DNA of 9,244 bases, from NCBI GenBank assembly GCA_050180015.1, contig JBFXEO010000113.1, positions 1-9,244 of the forward strand, written 5' to 3'. How positions within the stretch are numbered: position 1 is the first letter of the stretch; every line of letters starts with the position of its first letter. Positions 1 to 7,876 of the stretch are shown one piece after another. A program made the translations under genes and the position numbers. Source of the DNA: JBFXEO01 sp050180015 (GTDB lineage Bacteria; Bacteroidota; Bacteroidia; Bacteroidales; Tenuifilaceae). The notes beneath the pieces were generated by a model, which worked only from the letters and a program-made list of their open reading frames with translations, was not told where the DNA came from and did no database searches.

Positions 1-201
1 AGCCCAAATAAACGGGCACATAGTTTATGCGTTAATTAAACGATACAGATTGCCTTGCTGATATTTTACCGTTAGAACATTTTTAACACTAGTCTTTTTA
101 TTATACAAAGTATATCATTTAAAGCGGCCGGAATACCATTTAATAAAAAGTTGTAATTTTGATTCAATCCATTCTTTATAATAATTTCAACTTAATGCGC
201 T
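1..201. other. Non-coding leader upstream of tpiA
   Basis: This stretch has no convincing gene. It is AT-rich, especially from 60 onward, as expected for a Bacteroidota promoter region. A short open frame enters from the left edge on the + strand and stops at 59-61 (last visible residues HIVYALIKRYRLPC). It could be the tail of an upstream gene, but 19 codons are too few to judge. A 4-bp inverted repeat (GCCC at 2-5, GGGC at 14-17, 8-nt loop) has no T-run after it and is not a credible terminator. The only regulatory signal I can support is the -7 box at 154-161. Confidence 0.5.
154..161 (+). promoter_or_regulatory. Candidate -7 promoter box for tpiA
   Basis: TAATTTTG matches the Bacteroidota sigma-ABfr -7 consensus TAnnTTTG exactly and lies 40 bp before the tpiA ATG, a sensible distance for a short 5' UTR. 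No TTTG -33 element is present at the usual 17-20 bp spacing, so the call rests on the -7 box and position only. Confidence 0.45.
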
Positions 202-957
202 ATGAGAAAGAAGATTGTTGCCGGAAACTGGAAAATGAATACCACTTTACCCGATGGTTTTAATTTGGCGAAGGACGTAATTGCCAAGGCCGCAGAGGTT
301 TCGCCCGATGTTGTACTAATTGCCATACCGCCTTTTACCCACCTAAGCGATATTGTTAAAGTATCCAAGGGTACACGGCTAAGGGTTGGGGCGCAGAATT
401 GTGCCGTTTGGGAAAAAGGGGCCTATACGGGTGAGGTTTCCGCTCCAATGCTTCAATCGGTGGGTGTAGAATATGTTATTTTAGGTCATTCTGAGCGGCG
501 CGAGTATTTCGGTGAGGATAACCTAATGCTTTTCAAAAAAATAGAGCTGGCCTTGGCCAATAACCTGGTGCCAATATTTTGCTGTGGCGAAAAGTTGGAT
601 GAGCGTGAATCAAACAATCACTTTAGGGTTATCGAGCAGCAGGTGACCGAATCGCTATTCGGTTTATCCACCGATCAGATGCTTAAAGTGGTTATCGCCT
701 ACGAGCCGGTTTGGGCCATTGGAACCGGCAAAACTGCGACTGCCGATCAGGCACAGGAAATCCACGCCTTTATTCGTGGGGTAATTGCCAAAAAGTTTGG
801 AAACGATTTGTCCCGCCAAATAAGCATACTATACGGGGGTAGCTGTAAACCATCGAATGCCGCTGAAATATTCGCCAAACCCGATGTTGACGGGGGGCTG
901 ATTGGTGGCGCATCGCTGGTTGCTGCTGACTTTATTGGGATTGCCAAATCGTTTTAG
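202..957 (+). CDS. tpiA: Triosephosphate isomerase
   Basis: Cytoplasmic glycolytic and gluconeogenic enzyme that interconverts dihydroxyacetone phosphate and glyceraldehyde 3-phosphate. The 251-aa length is normal for bacterial TIM. All diagnostic sites are visible: GNWKMN at residues 8-13 with the substrate-binding Lys11; ILGHSERR at 93-100 with the catalytic electrophile His96; AYEPVWAIGTGKTA at 166-179 with the catalytic base Glu168 and the mobile loop 6; YGGS at 211-214; and the phosphate-binding GGLIGGASL near the C-terminus. The ATG at 202 puts the conserved GNWKMN at the usual distance; the ATG at 194 is out of frame. There is no Shine-Dalgarno sequence, which is normal in this phylum. 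prmA follows in the same direction after 62 bp with no terminator-like hairpin, so co-transcription is plausible. Nothing is missing or unusual. Confidence 0.98.
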   Translation: MRKKIVAGNWKMNTTLPDGFNLAKDVIAKAAEVSPDVVLIAIPPFTHLSDIVKVSKGTRLRVGAQNCAVWEKGAYTGEVSAPMLQSVGVEYVILGHSERREYFGEDNLMLFKKIELALANNLVPIFCCGEKLDERESNNHFRVIEQQVTESLFGLSTDQMLKVVIAYEPVWAIGTGKTATADQAQEIHAFIRGVIAKKFGNDLSRQISILYGGSCKPSNAAEIFAKPDVDGGLIGGASLVAADFIGIAKSF

Positions 958-1019
958 TTGCTTGTTGATGGTTGATCGCGAAATAGTTTCTATCCTTTAA
1001 CCTTTATCCCCTATTTATA

Positions 1020-1856
1020 GTGAGTTACATTGAATTAGCAATTAACGTAAACCCGCCTGGCGAGGAAACCAATAACATTCTCATCGCCCAGCTTTCCGGG
1101 TTGGGCTTTGAGGGTTTTATGGAGGATACGGATGGTTTCCGGGCGTACATTAAAGTATCATATTTTTCTGCTAATGTAGATGATGTGCTGAGTTCGGTGA
1201 TTATTCCCGATGGAGTAACTATCAGCTACAAGGTAACGGAGATAGAGGAAAAGAACTGGAACGAGGTCTGGGAATCGAACTTTGAGCCAATTATTGTAGA
1301 TAACCGGTGCCTGGTGAGGGCTTCGTTCCATGCAAACAACCCTAAAGCCGATTACGATATAGTTATCGATCCTAGAATGGCATTCGGAACAGGCCACCAC
1401 CAAACCACCTATTTAATGCTGAATACTCTGCTCGATTTGGATGTTGAGGGAAAAGCTGTACTCGATATGGGCTGTGGAACAGGCGTGCTATCAATCCTCG
1501 CTGAAAAGCGGCATGCGATGAAGGTTTTGGCCATCGATAATGACGAATGGGCCTACCGGAATGCCAAGGAAAACGTTGCGGGAAACGGCTGTAGCCGGAT
1601 TGAGGTCATGCTTGGCGATGCAAACCTGCTTGCCGGTAAGCATTTCGACGTAGTGCTGGCCAACATCAACCTTAATACTTTGCTGAACGATTTACCCATT
1701 TACGCTGCCGCCCTGAATGCCGATAGCATGCTGTTGATGAGCGGAATGCTGAAATTGGATGTGCAAAAATTGGTTGATACGGGAAAAAACCTTGGGCTAA
1801 AACATGCTGTTACGCGCTACCGGGACGATTGGGCATTGGTTTCCTTTACAAAATAG
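1020..1856 (+). CDS. prmA: Ribosomal protein L11 methyltransferase
   Basis: SAM-dependent methyltransferase that trimethylates ribosomal protein L11 in the cytoplasm. The 278 residues show the two expected parts. The N-terminal substrate-recognition ferredoxin-like domain spans about 1-100 and includes GLGFEGF at 27-33. The Rossmann-type methyltransferase domain has the family signature DPRMAFGTGHHQTT at 117-130, SAM motif I DMGCGTG at 149-155, the motif II acidic residue in AIDND at 171-175, and VLANINLNTL at 212-221, which takes the place of the NPPY motif. The start is GTG at 1020; it gives the normal family N-terminus and no nearby in-frame ATG would. The non-ATG start and lack of a visible ribosome binding site suggest modest translation (inference). 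The large exported-protein gene begins only 9 bp after the stop, so the two are almost certainly co-transcribed. Confidence 0.96.
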   Translation: MSYIELAINVNPPGEETNNILIAQLSGLGFEGFMEDTDGFRAYIKVSYFSANVDDVLSSVIIPDGVTISYKVTEIEEKNWNEVWESNFEPIIVDNRCLVRASFHANNPKADYDIVIDPRMAFGTGHHQTTYLMLNTLLDLDVEGKAVLDMGCGTGVLSILAEKRHAMKVLAIDNDEWAYRNAKENVAGNGCSRIEVMLGDANLLAGKHFDVVLANINLNTLLNDLPIYAAALNADSMLLMSGMLKLDVQKLVDTGKNLGLKHAVTRYRDDWALVSFTK

Positions 1857-1865
1857 AAATACCGG

Positions 1866-4800
1866 ATGAGTTTACCCTTTAGCCATAAAAAGAATGTATT
1901 CGCACTATTAACCATTGCTGTACTATTACTATTTTTTACGCCATCGCCTAAAGCTTTCATGCAGGACGAAAATAAGTTTTCCGGCGATATTCTTAAATTT
2001 CCCGAAGAGCTAAGCTCAATAGTCAGTAAAAATTTAAGTAAGGATGATGAAGCGTTCATTCAGGGGTTTACGGCATTCTGGATAACGGATTCGGTATCGG
2101 AGGAGAACAAAAAACATATCATCGACATATCCAACGAAATGCTCCCAATACTACCCGAGAGCAAGGAGTTGGTTCTGGTTTACATCAAGCTTGTCGCCCA
2201 GTTCTTCAGGGATGAGTATGCCCACAATAATTATGATGCCTGGGATAAGGCATACTCCTCACAGCTTCAGTCAGAGGAGGTATCGTACACCTCGTTGATT
2301 GGCTTTATTCGGTTCTCGCAGGCCCTCCTCAAAAATTCAACGCTGAAGCAAACTAACACATTCTCGTGGAAATCGGGAACGCATCCATCGTATCAGCTTG
2401 AATTCAACGGTAAGCTGATGGTTAGGCTGAATAAGGTAGATTTGATCTGCATCAATAATTCCGATAGCATCTTTATCACAGAAACCAGCGGAATCTACGA
2501 TCCCGAAACCGGGATGTGGAATGGTAACGGGGGAAAAATAACCTGGATCCGCTCCGGTTATCCCGATGATGAAATTTTTGCCCGTGTTGAAAATTACCAG
2601 CTAAACCTCAACAAAAACTCCTATACCATAGATTCTGTTTACTTTACCAATAAGGATTACTTTAAGGAGCCAAGCCTGGGGGCAATAACCGACAGGTTAA
2701 TAAAGGATTACCAGCAGGCTACAATCCCATACCCCGAATTTAAATCGTACGGGAAATGGTTTCAAATCAAAAATCTATTTAAGAATGTCGATTACGAGGG
2801 CGGTTACGTAATGAGTGGCTCAAGGCTAATTGGGATGGGATCGCAGGATAAGCTGGCCACGGTTAACGTAAGCAGGCAGGGAAAAGAATTTTTGAGGGTT
2901 GAGGGAAACATTCTAATTTTTCAGCGGTCCATTTTAAACACCGAAAAGGCAAGCGTTCTGTTCAAGTTCGATGGCGATTCAATTTATCACTCTGGACTCT
3001 ACTTCAACTACAATAATAAAAATAGAACGGTAACCATATCGCCAACCGAAAAAATTACCACGCAAAGTCCCTTTGTCAGCTCATACCATAAGCTCAGCAT
3101 TTGGGCAAACCAGCTGACCTGGAAGATTGATGAGGACAAGATGATATTCAGCGCTGCAACCGGGGCTTCAATCGGGAAGGCCTACTTCGAATCCGATAAC
3201 TTTTTCAACGAGGCTTACTTCGACGATATGATGGTTCCCAACCAGAAACATCCTTTGCTCGAAATATGGAATTACTCCGTAAAGATTAAGAGTAAAACCT
3301 TCCTCTCCGCCGACCTGGCCGTTTACCTGCGAAAACCCGTTGAGGAGGTGAAAATTGAAATGATGCGCATAGCCAAGCAGGGCTACATCCTGTACGACTT
3401 CAACTCCGACGAAGTTCAAATCACCCAAAAGCTACGCTACACCGTAATGGCACGTTTTCAGAAAATTGACTACGATGTTATTCGTTTTGCATCAACCTGC
3501 CCGGGTCAAATCCCCAACGCAGAGCTGGATTTGAAAACCATGGATATGCGAATCCGTGGCGTTGAGAATATCTCGGTAAGCGACTCGCAGAATGTATATA
3601 TCAACCCGTACAACCGGGAAATACTAATGCAGAAAAACAGAAATTTTGAGTTTGGAGGAACCGTGCAGGCCGGATTGTTCAAATTTTCGGGGCCCGTTTT
3701 TAGGTTCAACTACGACGAGTTTAAGGTTGATTTGCTGGACGCCGATCTGCTTGAACTTGACTACCAAACCAATAACCGCGATGTTTACGGGCGTAGAATA
3801 CTGCAAGGGGTGGCCAATACGCTGGAAAAAATTACAGGCTACATTTTAATAGATAAGCCCAACAACAAATCGGGGCTAATTAGCAACCCCAACTACCCTA
3901 TATTCCATAGTAACCAAAACTCCTTTGTTTACTACGATGCCCCGGAAATTCATAACGGGATTTACAGGCGCGATTCATTTTACTTCCAAATACTCCCGTT
4001 TACCTACGAAAATCTCGATAACTTTGAGAGTAACGATCTTACTTTTACCGGCATACTTTTTTCCGGGAATATTCTGGCTCCCATTGAGGACACGCTCGTG
4101 CTCAGACCCGACAATTCGTTGGGCTTTATCAAAAAAACACCTCCCGAGGGGTTGTCCCTGTATCGGGGGAAAGGTAAAGCGTATAGTCAGATTGACCTTA
4201 GCAATCGGGGATTAATTGCCAATGGCGATATAAAGTATATTACTTCCACAACATCATCCGACGAAATGTACCTTTTCCCCGATTCCATGGTAACCAACTC
4301 CACCAGGATTACCATGAACAAGCAAATCTCCGGAATAGAGTATCCAAGGTTAGTGGGCGAAGAGCATCATATAAAGTGGATGCCCAAACTCGATAAATTT
4401 TACATCAATCAGGGGGGGAAACCTTTCGTAATGTACGATTCTCTGGCTTCCCTTTCGGGGAATTTGCTGCTTCAGCCGTTAGGCTTAACTGGCGATGGCT
4501 CCATTTCTCTTAAAAATGCGAGGCTTGCCTCCAGCATGTACGAATTTAATGCCGATGATTTCACATCGCCAAAGGCAAACCTCGCTTTGCTAAAACCCGA
4601 AGCGGAGGAGCTGGCCTTTACCACCAACGATGTAAAATCGAAAATCGATTTTAAGAATCAGCTGGGAGAGTTTGAAAAAACAAACGAGGGTATTTTTGCC
4701 CGTCTGAATGCGCTTCAGTACGAAACGTACTTAGACAGGTTTAGGTGGAGCATGGTTTCTCAGGATTTAACGCTGTTGACCCCAATGCGTCAGCAGGCCG

Positions 4801-6506
4801 TTGAGTCCGGTATGTTTACAGTTTCCCGTATGGCCGATAGGGATTCCATACCGGCCGGATCGCTGTTTTACTCGCTTAAACCCGGAGAGGATTCGCTCTA
4901 CTTTTTTACCCCAAAGTCAACGTATAACCTTCAATCATCGGAGCTAAAGGCCGATAGCGTTCGTTACATCCTGGTTGCCGATGCGGCAATTTATCCAAAG
5001 GATAAAAAGGTAAAGGTTGATCCGGTTAACCGGATCAGCAAACTTTCGATGGCAACCATTCGCGCTAACCTTTCATCGAATTATCACCGAATATACAATG
5101 CTGAACTTGCTATTACCAGCCGTAAAAAGTATAAGGGTAATGGTTTGTATGATTACATAGATGAGCAAGATTCAGTTCAAACCATCACATTTAAAAATGT
5201 AGAGTCCAACATCGACCTAAATACCGTTGCGCAGGGAACATTAACGGAGCCCGATGATTTTAAGCTAAGCCCACACTTTGCATTCATGGGCAATGTTAGC
5301 CTTAATGCACCGGAAAAATTGCTTAACTTTTCGGGAGGTGTACTTCCTCTTTACAGCTGCAGGGGAGCTGGAGCCCAATGGTTAAGGTTTGAGTCATCCA
5401 TCGATCCCAGGAGTGTACAAATACCAGTTGGGGAAAAGCCCCAGAATCTTAACCTCCATTACCTGGTTAGCGGTTCTGTTATTGCGGAAGATTCGCTTAA
5501 ACTCTACGGAGGTTTTATGCGAACACGTAAAGATTACGCCGATAAGTCCATTGTTCAGGCCCAGGGATTTATGGCGTTTAACAACAATAACCGGAGATTT
5601 ATAATTGCACCGCCCTACAAGTTAGCCAACCCCGATACCTCGGGGAGTAGCGTTAGCCTTCAGAAAGATTACTGCATGGTTTTTGGCGAGGGCCCGGTGC
5701 AACTGCCCATCAACCTTGGGCAGATTAAACTCAAGAGTGTTGGTAGTACCATACACAAGCTGGATGAAAACGATTTAGGCCTTGATTTAGTCCTGCAAAT
5801 CAACATTCTGTTCAACCAGAAAGCCCTTGAGGCTATGGCAGCCGAGTTGAATGGAGCCATTACGCTCGATCGGGTTGATTTAAGCCGAAAGATATACCGG
5901 AAGGCACTGTACGAATGGCTTGACCCTTCCGATGTTTCTGCTGCGCTGAACCAACTTTCACTTTTCGGGGCATTTAGTCAAATCCCCCAGGGGTACGAAA
6001 GTACAATTATACTGAATGATGTTAGGCTGAAATGGGATCCGGTACGAAAATCGTTTGTTTCTAAAGGAAAGTTGGGTGTAGGCACTGTTGGTAATATACA
6101 GGTAAACAAATTTGTGAATGGTTACCTGGAAATTTTTAAGCGCAGGAGCGGCGATTTAATGACACTTTACATCCATTTGGGCGATGATAAATACTACGTT
6201 TTTACCTACACTAAAAGTGTAATGCAGGTTTCATCGAGCAATCCCGATTTTATACTTCCAGTAAGGGAACAAAAGTCGAGCGAACAGCGGGTTAAGGTTC
6301 GCCCGGGAGAACCCGGATACCGGTTCCTGATTGGAACCAAAAAGGATTTGGATCAGGCCCGGCAGCGATACCAACAGCTAATGTATGGCATTAATCCGGG
6401 CAAGGATGAGACCGACGGCAGTGCAAGTGTTAAGGATGATGGGAATGCTAAAAAATCCTCTGAGGACGATCAAGCCGAAAAGACCGATAATGCAGAAAAA
6501 GGTTAA
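1866..6506 (+). CDS. Very large exported beta-rich protein, function unknown
   Basis: I do not recognise a named function for this 1546-aa protein. Basic residues KK at 8-9 precede a hydrophobic stretch at about 11-26 ending in a PSPKA-like cleavage region. This is a Sec signal peptide or anchor without a lipobox cysteine, so the body should be periplasmic or envelope-associated. Residues ~45-160 look helical. From ~165 to ~1400 the sequence is dominated by alternating polar/hydrophobic strands with many Asn, Gly, Tyr and Asp turns. Sub-patterns recur: a GLxxxGxI strand at 782-789 and 873-880, and Trp-centred segments around 419 and 961. A conserved-looking C-terminal segment (GDLMTLYIHLGDDKYYVFTY) precedes a charged, probably disordered tail from ~1511 rich in Asp, Lys, Glu and Ser. 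There are no transmembrane beta-barrel, peptidase or glycosidase motifs that I can see. The alternating-strand style recalls OstA/LptD-N, AsmA or TamB-like periplasmic beta-structures, but this is only an impression. The gene lies 9 bp after prmA, and its stop overlaps that of the convergent phosphoesterase gene. Confidence 0.9.
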   Translation: MSLPFSHKKNVFALLTIAVLLLFFTPSPKAFMQDENKFSGDILKFPEELSSIVSKNLSKDDEAFIQGFTAFWITDSVSEENKKHIIDISNEMLPILPESKELVLVYIKLVAQFFRDEYAHNNYDAWDKAYSSQLQSEEVSYTSLIGFIRFSQALLKNSTLKQTNTFSWKSGTHPSYQLEFNGKLMVRLNKVDLICINNSDSIFITETSGIYDPETGMWNGNGGKITWIRSGYPDDEIFARVENYQLNLNKNSYTIDSVYFTNKDYFKEPSLGAITDRLIKDYQQATIPYPEFKSYGKWFQIKNLFKNVDYEGGYVMSGSRLIGMGSQDKLATVNVSRQGKEFLRVEGNILIFQRSILNTEKASVLFKFDGDSIYHSGLYFNYNNKNRTVTISPTEKITTQSPFVSSYHKLSIWANQLTWKIDEDKMIFSAATGASIGKAYFESDNFFNEAYFDDMMVPNQKHPLLEIWNYSVKIKSKTFLSADLAVYLRKPVEEVKIEMMRIAKQGYILYDFNSDEVQITQKLRYTVMARFQKIDYDVIRFASTCPGQIPNAELDLKTMDMRIRGVENISVSDSQNVYINPYNREILMQKNRNFEFGGTVQAGLFKFSGPVFRFNYDEFKVDLLDADLLELDYQTNNRDVYGRRILQGVANTLEKITGYILIDKPNNKSGLISNPNYPIFHSNQNSFVYYDAPEIHNGIYRRDSFYFQILPFTYENLDNFESNDLTFTGILFSGNILAPIEDTLVLRPDNSLGFIKKTPPEGLSLYRGKGKAYSQIDLSNRGLIANGDIKYITSTTSSDEMYLFPDSMVTNSTRITMNKQISGIEYPRLVGEEHHIKWMPKLDKFYINQGGKPFVMYDSLASLSGNLLLQPLGLTGDGSISLKNARLASSMYEFNADDFTSPKANLALLKPEAEELAFTTNDVKSKIDFKNQLGEFEKTNEGIFARLNALQYETYLDRFRWSMVSQDLTLLTPMRQQAVESGMFTVSRMADRDSIPAGSLFYSLKPGEDSLYFFTPKSTYNLQSSELKADSVRYILVADAAIYPKDKKVKVDPVNRISKLSMATIRANLSSNYHRIYNAELAITSRKKYKGNGLYDYIDEQDSVQTITFKNVESNIDLNTVAQGTLTEPDDFKLSPHFAFMGNVSLNAPEKLLNFSGGVLPLYSCRGAGAQWLRFESSIDPRSVQIPVGEKPQNLNLHYLVSGSVIAEDSLKLYGGFMRTRKDYADKSIVQAQGFMAFNNNNRRFIIAPPYKLANPDTSGSSVSLQKDYCMVFGEGPVQLPINLGQIKLKSVGSTIHKLDENDLGLDLVLQINILFNQKALEAMAAELNGAITLDRVDLSRKIYRKALYEWLDPSDVSAALNQLSLFGAFSQIPQGYESTIILNDVRLKWDPVRKSFVSKGKLGVGTVGNIQVNKFVNGYLEIFKRRSGDLMTLYIHLGDDKYYVFTYTKSVMQVSSSNPDFILPVREQKSSEQRVKVRPGEPGYRFLIGTKKDLDQARQRYQQLMYGINPGKDETDGSASVKDDGNAKKSSEDDQAEKTDNAEKG
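5018..5037. repeat. Perfect 20-bp palindrome inside the giant gene
   Basis: TGATCCGGTT at 5018-5027 is followed immediately by its exact reverse complement AACCGGATCA at 5028-5037. It lies in frame in the 1546-aa gene and encodes part of VDPVNRIS. With no loop, it would form a cruciform in DNA or a hairpin with a few unpaired central bases in mRNA. No other copy was noticed in the window. It could be a protein-binding site or chance. Confidence 0.9.
6503..6506. other. Interlocked stop codons of two convergent genes
   Basis: The tetranucleotide TTAA carries the TAA stop of the rightward giant gene (6504-6506) and, on the other strand, the TAA stop of the leftward phosphoesterase gene (6505-6503). 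The coding regions therefore overlap by 4 bp tail to tail. No hairpin plus T-run is visible on either side, so transcripts of both genes must run into each other's coding region. Confidence 0.95.
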
Positions 6507-7003
6507 TGCCCATCCCTTTTCTTTTCCCAAACCTCCATATCCGTTATTTTATCACCCACAACGGAGAATCGTACGGCTGTCTTTACTGTATGAAATCCAC
6601 TATTACCAGCCGCTCCGGGATTTACGTATAGGAAGTTATACTTTTTATCAAACTTAACCCTTAAAATATGGCTATGCCCGCAAATAAAAATATCAATGGG
6701 CAGTTCTGCAATTAAAGGCTTTACCCGAGCGTCGTATTTCCCCGGAATTCCGCCAATATGGGTGATTAGAACATTCATATCTTCCACCTTAAAGTGGAGG
6801 TATTGTGGGTATTGCCTACGTAATTTCTGATCGTCGATATTCCCAAAAACGGCTTGTAACGGTTTAAATGTGGCCATCTTATCGGCAAGCTCCAAGTTGC
6901 CAATATCGCCGGCATGCCAAATTTCATCGCAATCGGCAAAAAAAATATTTAACCCTTCGTCCCAAAAACCGTGGGTATCCGATACAAGACCTACTCGTTT
7001 CAT
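6503..7003 (-). CDS. YfcE/MJ0936-type metallophosphoesterase
   Basis: Cytoplasmic calcineurin-like phosphodiesterase of the small YfcE/MJ0936/YsnB group; 166 aa is the usual length. Every metal-binding motif is present in order: SDTHG (Asp9, His11), HAGDIG (Asp33), FGNID (Asn55), THIGG (His82) and GHSH (His110, His112). GNID instead of the GNHD of larger family members is typical of this subgroup. NPGAAGN follows, where the family usually has NPGS. Family members hydrolyse artificial phosphodiesters with divalent metals, often Mn or Ni; the natural substrate is generally unknown, so no gene symbol is given. The gene is expressed alone, leftward, from the divergent spacer shared with rsmE, and has no terminator of its own before it meets the giant gene. 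The ATG at 7003 gives the standard MKRVGLVSDTHG start. Confidence 0.93.
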   Translation of the reverse strand: MKRVGLVSDTHGFWDEGLNIFFADCDEIWHAGDIGNLELADKMATFKPLQAVFGNIDDQKLRRQYPQYLHFKVEDMNVLITHIGGIPGKYDARVKPLIAELPIDIFICGHSHILRVKFDKKYNFLYVNPGAAGNSGFHTVKTAVRFSVVGDKITDMEVWEKKRDGH

Positions 7004-7054
7004 TGGTGAGGATTAAATATATTAGACACTAAACATCAGGCTTAATAGCCATCT

Positions 7055-7062
7055 CAAAAGTA
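7055..7062 (-). promoter_or_regulatory. Candidate -7 promoter box for the phosphoesterase
   Basis: Read on the - strand, this is TACTTTTG, an exact TAnnTTTG match, 51 bp before the phosphoesterase ATG at 7003. An exact TTTG -33 element is absent at the normal spacing; only a T-rich stretch lies there. Confidence 0.4.
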
Positions 7063-7072
7063 CAAAAACAGC

Positions 7073-7106
7073 AATCTAAAAACATAGGTTTTTAAGAGAT
7101 TTTTTT
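7073..7106 (+). other. AT-rich hairpin with T-run in the divergent spacer
   Basis: TAAAAAC at 7077-7083 pairs perfectly with GTTTTTA at 7088-7094 around an ATAG loop. Flanking AATCT (7073-7077) and AGATT (7097-7101) could extend the stem past an internal bulge. A run of seven T residues follows at 7100-7106. On the + strand it looks like a weak intrinsic terminator, but it sits between two divergent genes where none is needed. It could be chance in AT-rich DNA, a site affecting rsmE transcription, or the end of an unseen short transcript. Confidence 0.25.
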
Positions 7107-7145
7107 GCAATTACAATCTGATATTAATCTCTGAAATCTATTTAC

Positions 7146-7153
7146 TATTTTTG
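7146..7153 (+). promoter_or_regulatory. Candidate -7 promoter box for rsmE
   Basis: TATTTTTG matches TAnnTTTG exactly and ends 21 bp before the rsmE ATG, implying a 5' UTR of about 15 nt. No TTTG is found at the 17-20 bp spacing expected for a -33 element, so the upstream half of the promoter is degenerate or absent. Confidence 0.45.
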
Positions 7154-7174
7154 GTTTTCTAAACAGTTAAACAG

Positions 7175-7876
7175 ATGCAGATATTTTATGCACCCGATAT
7201 TGCAGGCAATACTTATACACTTCCCGAAGAAGAGTCAAAGCATTGTATAAGGGTTTTAAGGCTAAGTACAGGCGATGAGCTGACCCTTATAGATGGTAGG
7301 GGAAACTTATTTACAGCAACCATCTCTAATCCCAACCCAAAGCGTTGCGAGGTAATTGTTACTGATATTCAGAAGGAGTTCGGGAAAAGGAATTTCAACC
7401 TGCATATTGCTATTGCCCCTACAAAAAACATTGAGCGGTTTGAGTGGTTCCTCGAAAAAGCGGCAGAGATCGGAATAGATGAAATCACCCCGTTACTCTG
7501 CGAACGTTCGGAACGGAAAGTTGTGAACCCTGAACGTTTGGAAAAAATAATTGTTTCGGCCACTAAGCAATCGATCAAGGCTTACGTTCCCAGGCTCAAC
7601 GAGATGATTCCCCTGAAACAATTGGTAGAACAAAAAAATGAGGGTCAACACTTTATCGCTCACTGCAATAGTTGGGATTTACCGCCATTAAAAAACTGGG
7701 TAAAACCCAACGGGAACGTAATTATTCTTATTGGACCAGAAGGTGATTTTACACCAAATGAGGTTAGTTTATGCCTAAAAAATGGATATAAGGAAATCAA
7801 CCTAGGGGCATCTCGCCTAAGAACGGAAACTGCCGGGGTAGTGGCTTGCCATACGGTTAATATTGTAAACCAATAA
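7175..7876 (+). CDS. rsmE: 16S rRNA (uracil-1498 N3) methyltransferase
   Basis: SPOUT-class methyltransferase that makes m3U1498 in 16S rRNA in the decoding region of the 30S subunit, using SAM. The 233-aa length fits RsmE. The N-terminal PUA-like domain (about 1-70) carries the typical EEESKHCIRVLRLSTGDEL at 18-36. The C-terminal trefoil-knot domain shows PTKNIERFEWFLEKAAEIG at 82-100, ERS at 110-112, SATKQS at 128-133, the SAM-binding IGPEGDFT at 186-193, and the knot motif LGASRLRTETA at 210-220. The ATG at 7175 gives the standard N-terminus. It is a single-gene unit, with its own -7 box and a strong hairpin terminator that begins inside its last codon. Nothing is missing. Confidence 0.97.
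   Translation: MQIFYAPDIAGNTYTLPEEESKHCIRVLRLSTGDELTLIDGRGNLFTATISNPNPKRCEVIVTDIQKEFGKRNFNLHIAIAPTKNIERFEWFLEKAAEIGIDEITPLLCERSERKVVNPERLEKIIVSATKQSIKAYVPRLNEMIPLKQLVEQKNEGQHFIAHCNSWDLPPLKNWVKPNGNVIILIGPEGDFTPNEVSLCLKNGYKEINLGASRLRTETAGVVACHTVNIVNQ

Noticed and set aside
1..61. Open frame ending in HIVYALIKRYRLPC and a stop at 59-61
   Set aside because: Only 19 codons are visible from the edge; it could be a gene tail, but nothing in it is diagnostic.
1158..1403. Antisense open frame of 81 codons within prmA
   Set aside because: It is a shadow of a certain gene, with no recognisable domain.
3168..3428. Antisense open frame of 86 codons within the giant gene
   Set aside because: No domain or leader; explained by the codon pattern of the sense frame.
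3925..4215. Alternative-frame open frame of 96 codons in the giant gene
   Set aside because: Composition is unlike a real protein, and the overlapping long frame is continuous and coherent.
4638..4655. Short palindrome AAAATCGATTTT
   Set aside because: Twelve AT-rich bases are expected by chance in a window of this size.
5110..6612. Shared 13-mer CTATTACCAGCCG near 5111 and 6602
   Set aside because: A single exact 13-mer match with no flanking similarity is compatible with chance; it lies in two unrelated genes.
6385..6657. Rightward 90-codon open frame across the convergent junction
   Set aside because: It overlaps two well-supported genes in other frames and shows no homology-like pattern.
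7039..7050. GGCTTAATAGCC mini-hairpin
   Set aside because: A 4-bp stem with no T-run has no support as a terminator or operator.
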